A stretch of DNA of 9,298 nt, taken from assembly GCA_017537105.1 (NCBI GenBank), contig JAFWBZ010000020.1, forward strand, positions 1-9,298. The letters are read 5' to 3'. Made by a program: the position numbers and the translations under genes. Below the pieces are notes generated by a model that was given only the letters and a program-made list of their open reading frames with translations, was not told the origin of the DNA and did not search any database. This DNA comes from Clostridia bacterium (lineage in GTDB: Bacteria > Bacillota > Clostridia > Christensenellales > Aristaeellaceae). Below, piece by piece: positions 5,034 to 9,298 of the stretch. The first letter of the stretch is position 1; each line of letters begins with the position of its first letter.

Positions 5034-6131
5034 ATGCAGGATGGGCTTCGAGCGACCATTGAATCCATCGCGCCCGCGGACAGCCGCGCCATCGAGCTCG
5101 CCCTGGCGCGTCAGCAGAGCCTGGCAAAGCCGCCCCACAGCCTGGGCAAGCTGGAGGACATCTCCGTGAAGCTCGCCGGCGTCACCGGAAGGATGTTCAA
5201 CGCCGTAGAGCGGCGGCGGGTGTTGATCTTCGCCTCGGACAACGGCATCGCCCGGGAGGGCGTGGCCAGCGCTCCGCAGAGCGTGACGCTGAGCCAGACG
5301 ATCAACTTCACCCGGGGGCTGACTGGCGTGGCGGTGCTGGCGAAGCACTTCCGCGCGGAGCTGGACGTGATGGACGTGGGCATCGACGCGGACTTCGTTC
5401 ACCCCGGCGTGCGCGACTGCAAGATCGCCCGCGGTACGAAGGACTTCGCCCGCGAGCCCGCCATGACCCGCGAGGAGGCCGAGCGCGCCATGCAGGTCGG
5501 CGTGGACGCCGCGCTGCGCGCAAAGGCCGACGGCATGGACATCGTGGGCGTCGGCGAAATGGGCATCGGCAACACCTCCACCTCCGCCGCGGTGCTCTCC
5601 GCGCTGCTGGGCCTGCCCGCCGGGGACACCGTCAGCCGCGGAGCGGGCATCAACGACGAGGCCTATCGGCGCAAGATCCGTCTGATCGACGAGGCCATCC
5701 GCCGGTATGCGCCGGATCCCTCGGACCCGGTGGACGCCATCGCCAAGGTCGGCGGCTTCGACATCGCCGCCATGTGTGGCGCGTTCCTGGGCGCGGCCTC
5801 CGCGCGGCTGCCTGCGGTGATCGATGGGTTCATCTCCGCCGTGGCGGCGCTATGCGCCTTCCGGCTCAACCCGCTCTGCGCGGACTACCTGTTTCCCTCC
5901 CACGCCTCCCGCGAAAAGGGGTATGCGCTGGCCATGGACGCCATGGGCCTCCAGCCGATGCTGAACCTGGACATGCGGCTGGGGGAGGGGAGCGGCTGTC
6001 CCATCACCTTTGAGGTCATCGCCGCCGCGGAGAGCGTCATCCGGGACATGGCGACCTTTGCCGAGGCCGCCATTGACGACGGCTATCTCGCGGAGATCCG
6101 CGCAAGCAAGCGCTATCAGGGGGAAGCATGA
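5034..6131 (+). CDS. cobT: nicotinate-nucleotide--dimethylbenzimidazole phosphoribosyltransferase CobT
   Basis: A 365-residue enzyme that transfers phosphoribose from nicotinate mononucleotide to 5,6-dimethylbenzimidazole, making alpha-ribazole 5'-phosphate, the lower ligand of cobalamin. Conserved landmarks are KPPHSLGKLE (32-41), DNGIAREGVASAPQSVT (69-85), GEMGIGNTSTSAAV (174-187) with Glu175, GGFDIAAMCGAFLGAA (240-255) and LGEGSGC (316-322) with Glu318. The two glutamates match the active-site residues known from Salmonella CobT (174 and 317). The usual 'PGSLG' and 'DHG' read PHSLG and DNG here, which may be a lineage variant. The ATG at 5034 follows GGGGAGG (5018-5024) at 9 bases; upstream in-frame TTG 5013 and ATG 5016 overlap or precede that site and are rejected. 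Its stop overlaps the cobU start (ATGA), showing operon coupling. Confidence 0.95.
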   Translation: MQDGLRATIESIAPADSRAIELALARQQSLAKPPHSLGKLEDISVKLAGVTGRMFNAVERRRVLIFASDNGIAREGVASAPQSVTLSQTINFTRGLTGVAVLAKHFRAELDVMDVGIDADFVHPGVRDCKIARGTKDFAREPAMTREEAERAMQVGVDAALRAKADGMDIVGVGEMGIGNTSTSAAVLSALLGLPAGDTVSRGAGINDEAYRRKIRLIDEAIRRYAPDPSDPVDAIAKVGGFDIAAMCGAFLGAASARLPAVIDGFISAVAALCAFRLNPLCADYLFPSHASREKGYALAMDAMGLQPMLNLDMRLGEGSGCPITFEVIAAAESVIRDMATFAEAAIDDGYLAEIRASKRYQGEA

Positions 6132-6658
6132 GCACGTTCATCTCGGGAGGCTGCAAGAACGGCAAGTCGTATTACGCCCAGCGCATCGCTAAGGCGAGCG
6201 GCGCGCCCCTGTACTACGTGGCCACCATGATTCCCCGCGACGAAGAGGACGAGGCCCGCATCCATCGACATCGGAGGGAGCGGGAGGGATGGGGCTTTGT
6301 GACGCTGGAATGCGGCAGCAATATCCTGGCCTGCCTGGAACGCGCCGATGCCAGGGGCTCCTTCCTGCTGGACAGCGTGACGGCGCTGCTGTCCAACGAG
6401 ATGTTTCCCGCTGGGAGCACGGATCCGACGGCGCCGGAGCGGCTCGCCGGGGAGCTTTGCGAGTTCGTGCGCCGCGCGCCGAGGACGGTGCTGGTCTCGG
6501 ATTCCATCTATTCGGATGCCATGCTGTACGACGATGGAACCGAGGCCTACCGCCGTGGCCTGGCCCGGATCGACCGCGCGCTGGCGGCGGTCTGCGACAA
6601 CGTGCTGGAGGTCGTCAGCAGCCAGGTGATCGTGCACAAGGGAGGGCTGCCGCTGTGA
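6128..6658 (+). CDS. cobU: adenosylcobinamide kinase / adenosylcobinamide-phosphate guanylyltransferase CobU
   Basis: A 176-residue, normal-length CobU. It phosphorylates adenosylcobinamide and then attaches GMP to give AdoCbi-GDP, the activated substrate for CobS. The N-terminal P-loop is GGCKNGKS (residues 7-14). The nucleotide-carrying histidine lies in ARIHRHRRER (43-52), where His48 aligns best with the guanylylated His46 of Salmonella CobU and His46 here is a near neighbour. The region LVSDSIYSDAMLYDDGTEAYRRGLARI replaces the usual 'VSNEVGxGIVP' C-terminal motif, a form I associate with clostridial CobU. The start ATG overlaps the cobT stop by 4 bases and follows AGGGGGA. The stop TGA shares one base with the cobS start. 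A second, short CobU-like gene follows cobS. Confidence 0.92.
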   Translation: MSTFISGGCKNGKSYYAQRIAKASGAPLYYVATMIPRDEEDEARIHRHRREREGWGFVTLECGSNILACLERADARGSFLLDSVTALLSNEMFPAGSTDPTAPERLAGELCEFVRRAPRTVLVSDSIYSDAMLYDDGTEAYRRGLARIDRALAAVCDNVLEVVSSQVIVHKGGLPL

Positions 6659-7389
6659 TGCTGCGCATCGTGCGCGCCTATTTTATGGCGCTGGGCATGT
6701 TTACCGCAATTCCCTGCCCTTGGCGGCCTTGGGACGAGGACGCCAGGGATCTGATGCTGGTCATGCTGCCCGCGGTTGGCGCGGTGATCGGGCTTCTGTG
6801 GTACGCGCTGTCCTGTCTGGGTGACTTGTTGGTCCCGCAGGTCCACACCGCGCTGGTTGTGGCGCTGCCGTGGCTGCTGACCGGGTTCATCCACCTGGAC
6901 GGCTACATGGATACCTGCGACGCCATGCTGTCCTGGCGGCCGCTGGAGGCGAGGCTGGAGATCCTGAAGGACAGCCACACCGGGGCCTTTGCCGTGGTGG
7001 GACTGGCGCTGCTGGCGCTGTTCAGCTACGACGCCGCGAACAGCTGGGGGGTGGATATGCGCCCTCTGATCTTCATTCCCGTCGTCTCTCGCTGCGGCTC
7101 TGCGCTGTCGGTGCTGTCGCTTCGGCCCATCGGCCACAGCCAGTATGTCGGGACGAAGGGCAGGAACGCCCACAGGCTGGCGGTCGCCGCCATGTGGCTG
7201 GTCGGTGTCATCGCCTGCGCGCTGTGGCTGGGGCGTCCCGCCGTCATCCTGCTGGTGGAAACCGCCGTCTACGCCGCCGCCATGGCCTGGGTCTACCGCA
7301 CGCTCAGGGGCGTGTCCGGCGACGTGGCGGGCTTTGCGCTGTGTGTTTCGGAATGCGCTGCGCTGATTTCGCTGTACAGGTTTCAATGA
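6658..7389 (+). CDS. cobS: adenosylcobinamide-GDP ribazoletransferase (cobalamin synthase) CobS
   Basis: A 243-residue integral membrane enzyme that joins AdoCbi-GDP and alpha-ribazole (phosphate) to form adenosylcobalamin (phosphate). The metal-binding signature GFIHLDGYMDTCDAM (76-90) carries Asp81, Asp85 and Asp88. ILKDSHTGAFAV (102-113), a variant of the usual 'MKDsriGtfG', follows. Late motifs are SRCGSALSVL (144-153), YVGTKG (163-168) and GVSGDVAGFAL (218-228). About five or six hydrophobic helices are visible, including residues 32-52, 63-79, 108-124, 174-192 and 194-212. The ATG at 6658 shares its first base with the cobU stop, and GGAGGG lies 11 bases upstream, so translation is coupled. 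Length fits the family (about 240-260). Confidence 0.94.
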   Translation: MLRIVRAYFMALGMFTAIPCPWRPWDEDARDLMLVMLPAVGAVIGLLWYALSCLGDLLVPQVHTALVVALPWLLTGFIHLDGYMDTCDAMLSWRPLEARLEILKDSHTGAFAVVGLALLALFSYDAANSWGVDMRPLIFIPVVSRCGSALSVLSLRPIGHSQYVGTKGRNAHRLAVAAMWLVGVIACALWLGRPAVILLVETAVYAAAMAWVYRTLRGVSGDVAGFALCVSECAALISLYRFQ

Positions 7390-7405
7390 TCCGGGGAGGT
7401 TTGGA

Positions 7406-7786
7406 ATGATACTCATTCTCGGCGGCAGCTACCAGGGCAAGCTGGATTTTGCAAAATCCGCCTATGACCTTGAAGACAATGATATTTTCATTTGCACAGA
7501 CGAAACCGAAGCCATCGATTTATCGAAGCGCTGCATCGCCTACATCGACCGCTTCGCGCTGAATCGGGTCCGCGCCGGACTCGAACCCGCGGACGCCCTT
7601 CGGGACAATCCCGGGCTGCGGCCGGACGCGATCGTCATTGCCACGGACATCTCCTCCGGCGTGGTGCCCGTCGATGCCACGCTGCGGGCCTGGCGGGAGG
7701 CCTGCGGCCGGATGAACAACCTCCTGGCCGGGCGGGCGGACGAGGTCTGGCGGCTCTTCTGCGGCATCCCGCAGCGCATTCGATGA
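7406..7786 (+). CDS. short CobU-like protein with degenerate P-loop
   Basis: A 126-residue relative of CobU, about 50 residues shorter than the enzyme. The N-terminus MILILGGSYQGKLDFAKSAY keeps the P-loop spacing and Lys12, but Leu13 replaces the Ser/Thr that normally binds the magnesium ion. The middle lacks the RIxxHR segment with the guanylylated histidine. The C-terminal part, ATDISSGVVPVDATLRAWRE (79-98) followed by GRMNNLLAGRADEV and FCGIPQRI, is strikingly like the classic CobU C-terminus (EVGxGIVP... RxxREAxGRxNxxLA...ADEV...xGIP), which the full-length CobU here has lost. GGAGG lies 6 bases before the ATG, and the stop overlaps the cobC start (ATGA). Short proteins of this kind sit in clostridial cob clusters and are often named CobU by homology. 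Guanylyltransferase activity is unlikely; it may be a partner or regulator of CobU or CobS. Confidence 0.8.
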   Translation: MILILGGSYQGKLDFAKSAYDLEDNDIFICTDETEAIDLSKRCIAYIDRFALNRVRAGLEPADALRDNPGLRPDAIVIATDISSGVVPVDATLRAWREACGRMNNLLAGRADEVWRLFCGIPQRIR

Positions 7787-8382
7787 GCGCGCTGTACCTG
7801 ATCCGCCACAGCCTGACCCTGGCCAACGCGCGGCACCTCTACGGCGGCAGCACCGACAGCCCGCTGACCGGGGAAGGTCGGATGATCGCCCGGGACTATC
7901 GCGCCCAATGGCCGCTTCCGGGGGCGGAACTGTACGTCAGCAGCGGCATGGCCCGGGCCGACGAGACGCTCCGGCTGCTCACCGGCCGTGGAGCGGACCT
8001 GGTGCTGCCGGGCCTCCGGGAGATGGACTTCGGCGCATTTGAGCTGCGCGGGTACGAGGAGTTGCGGCACGACCCGGCCTACCGGCGCTGGATCGAGGAC
8101 AAAAGCGGCGAGGTCCGCTGCCCCGGCGGCGAGTGCACCAACTCCTTTCGGGCGCGGGCGCTGGAGGCGGGGGATGTGCTGCTGCACAGACCGGAGTCGG
8201 TTATCGTCGCCGTCTGCCACGGCGGCGTGATCGTCCAGCTGATGCAGGCGTGGTTCCCCGGCGAAGGCCGCCATTTCTACCAGTGGCAGCCCGGCCCGTG
8301 CTGCGGATATCGAATCGAGATCGGGGAGAGCGCGCCCATCGGCTATGCGGACTTCCCGGAGAAAGGGATTGCCCCGGAATGA
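7783..8382 (+). CDS. cobC: histidine phosphatase family protein, probable alpha-ribazole phosphatase
   Basis: A 199-residue member of the phosphoglycerate-mutase-like histidine phosphatases. The phosphate pocket is LIRHSLT (6-12) with the nucleophile His9 and Arg8; the third residue of the usual RHG motif is Ser here. Arg58 (SSGMARADETL) is the second phosphate-binding arginine. Glu80 in LREMDFGAFELRGYEEL is the likely general acid. His146 (VAVCHGGVI) is the second catalytic histidine. The position at the end of cobT-cobU-cobS-cobU-like, coupled by an ATGA overlap, supports removal of the 5'-phosphate from alpha-ribazole phosphate or adenosylcobalamin phosphate, the final step of nucleotide-loop assembly. 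The family is broad, so the substrate is inferred from context. The last codons and the stop lie inside the terminator stem. Confidence 0.88.
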   Translation: MSALYLIRHSLTLANARHLYGGSTDSPLTGEGRMIARDYRAQWPLPGAELYVSSGMARADETLRLLTGRGADLVLPGLREMDFGAFELRGYEELRHDPAYRRWIEDKSGEVRCPGGECTNSFRARALEAGDVLLHRPESVIVAVCHGGVIVQLMQAWFPGEGRHFYQWQPGPCCGYRIEIGESAPIGYADFPEKGIAPE

Positions 8383-8414
8383 CAAAAGCGTCGTTCCGGG
8401 GCAATCCTGTTTTT
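8366..8414 (+). terminator. strong intrinsic terminator of the cob operon, overlapping the cobC stop
   Basis: GGATTGCCCCGGAA (8366-8379) pairs perfectly with TTCCGGGGCAATCC (8394-8407) and is followed by TGTTTTT (8408-8414). Inside, T8380 can wobble with G8393 and GAC (8381-8383) pairs with GTC (8390-8392), giving an 18-bp stem closed by AAAAGC. The 5' arm contains the last codons and stop of cobC. On the minus strand the tail is only CCCTTTCTCC, so termination of the converging macro-domain gene would be weaker. Confidence 0.9.
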
Positions 8415-8444
8415 CCCGAGGCAGCGTTCCGCACTCGCGATGCG

Positions 8445-9298
8445 CTATACCTTTGCGCCCAGCAGCTCCTGGTCGAAGGCGAAGAGCGCCTCGTTGATGG
8501 CAAACACGTCGTAGTTTCGATGCCGGATGAAGTATTCCACAATCAGATCCGCCTTGCTGCCGGGGGACAGCGCCAGCCCCGCACTGCGGAGAAGGTCCTC
8601 CGTCTGCTCCAGGTTCAGCCGGAGCGCGATGCACAGCGCGAGTACCGTATTCTTTCCTGGACGGTAATCCGGCCGGGTGCGGATTTTTGAAAACAGCTTT
8701 CGATCCAGGTTCGCGCGCTTGTACACCTGTGGATCGGTCAGCCCGCGCTCGTCGATCAGCCGAAACAGCCGCTGGGAGAAGCTCTCTCCGACCCGGGCCA
8801 GCGCGTCCTCCAGGCTTCCGGACATCGCCGCCTGCGGCGCAGCCGGGGCGAAGTCCGGCTCCCAGACTCCGGCAAGGTTTGACAAATCTTCGCAACGGGA
8901 GTCTGCAAACGCTTCGCTGAGCGCTTCCGCACAGCGCTGCGCGTCCAGGTTTGCCAGCTGCCGCTCCTCCTGCGCAATGCGCCGTGCGCGGGGCATCGCG
9001 TGTGCCTCCACGTAGCGGTCGTCGATGAAGGCCTGGATCGACGCCTGCAGCTTCCCGCCCAGCTCGAAGGCCTCTCGCTCAAAGATCACGAGGGTGACCT
9101 GCATGTCGCAGTCCAGCAGGAATTCGCCGATGGCGGACACGGCCACGGACATCGCCTCCCGCCGGGGATAGCCATAGATGCCCGCGGAGATCAGCGGAAA
9201 CGCCACCGATTCCAGTTCCCGGGATCGCGCCAGCTCCAGTGCGCTGCGGTAACAGCTGCGCAGCAGCTCCGGCTCTCCCTTGGCTCCGCCCTGCCACA
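8445..9298 (-). CDS. macro-domain protein with helical C-terminal domain (partial, 5' end outside window)
   Basis: The last 283 codons of a protein whose start lies beyond the window edge. Visible residues 1 to about 75 are the second half of a macro (ADP-ribose/Appr-1''-p binding) domain: WQGGAKGEPELLRSCYRSAL, then VAFPLISAGIYGYPRREAMS and the strand MQVTLVIFER. A shorter reading from a GTG at 9206 would begin inside the macro core and is rejected. After a variable linker, residues 170-283 form a second domain, conserved as I recall in a clostridial group: QRLFRLIDERGLTDPQVYKR, RKLFSKIRTRPDYRP, NTVLALCIALRLNLEQTEDL, FIRHRNYDVFAINEALFAFD. The series of short helices resembles an XRE-type helix-turn-helix fold, but DNA binding is not shown. 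Macro domains bind or hydrolyse ADP-ribose derivatives; which applies cannot be told. It stops 31 bases from the cob terminator and converges on it. Confidence 0.85.
   Translation of the reverse strand, partial: WQGGAKGEPELLRSCYRSALELARSRELESVAFPLISAGIYGYPRREAMSVAVSAIGEFLLDCDMQVTLVIFEREAFELGGKLQASIQAFIDDRYVEAHAMPRARRIAQEERQLANLDAQRCAEALSEAFADSRCEDLSNLAGVWEPDFAPAAPQAAMSGSLEDALARVGESFSQRLFRLIDERGLTDPQVYKRANLDRKLFSKIRTRPDYRPGKNTVLALCIALRLNLEQTEDLLRSAGLALSPGSKADLIVEYFIRHRNYDVFAINEALFAFDQELLGAKV

Noticed and set aside
7540..8895. Long open frame (451 codons) on the minus strand across the short cobU-like and cobC genes
   Set aside because: It crosses the strong terminator and three better supported genes, and its composition is that of an antisense shadow.
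9079..9297. Minus-strand frame at the right edge as a separate gene
   Set aside because: The adjacent frame continues the macro domain to the window edge with strong motifs (WQGGAKGEPELL, AFPLISAGIYGYP), so this frame is a shadow.

Overview
This is a GC-rich, densely packed bacterial window. Purine-rich GGAGG-type ribosome sites stand before nearly every gene, and genes often overlap by 1-4 bases. The gene families point to a high-GC Clostridia-type Firmicute, possibly an uncultured gut lineage. They include the NPW-type TrmB, a short second CobU-like protein beside CobS, the macro-domain protein with a long C-terminal domain, and the DUF3343/EF2568-type cysteine desulfurase pair. This placement is inferred from protein flavour, not proven.

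Left end (1-1760): a DUF3343 (putative Se/S carrier-like) gene leaves the window on the minus strand. It is divergent from an EF2568-type cysteine desulfurase. A 57-residue protein with eight paired cysteines follows the desulfurase. A perfect 11-bp inverted repeat lies between this unit and the converging minus-strand gene. The pair suggests sulfur or selenium handling.

Centre-left (1779-4948): a minus-strand gene for a small acidic, coiled-coil-like protein has a near-consensus promoter. It is divergent from a small two-helix membrane protein gene. That gene is followed by trmB (tRNA m7G46 methyltransferase), a zinc-dependent class II aldolase and a membrane-anchored NlpC/P60 peptidase. TrmB and the aldolase lie in one uninterrupted reading frame. 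The joining segment looks like former intergenic DNA, with terminator-like hairpins, AT-ending codons and a good ribosome site before an internal ATG. This is the oddest feature of the window.

Centre-right (5034-8414): a compact cobalamin nucleotide-loop operon, cobT-cobU-cobS-(short cobU-like)-cobC. Together these attach dimethylbenzimidazole ribotide to adenosylcobinamide. CobT makes alpha-ribazole phosphate, CobU makes AdoCbi-GDP, CobS joins the two, and CobC removes the phosphate. No corrin-ring genes and no cobalamin riboswitch are visible. A strong intrinsic terminator whose stem contains the cobC stop codon closes the operon.

Right end (8445-9298): a minus-strand macro-domain (ADP-ribose-binding) protein with a helical C-terminal domain, cut by the window edge.

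No rRNA, tRNA, CRISPR array, insertion sequence or phage gene was recognised. I see no clearly new multi-gene system. The best leads are the TrmB-aldolase reading frame, the eight-cysteine mini-protein and the degenerate second CobU.
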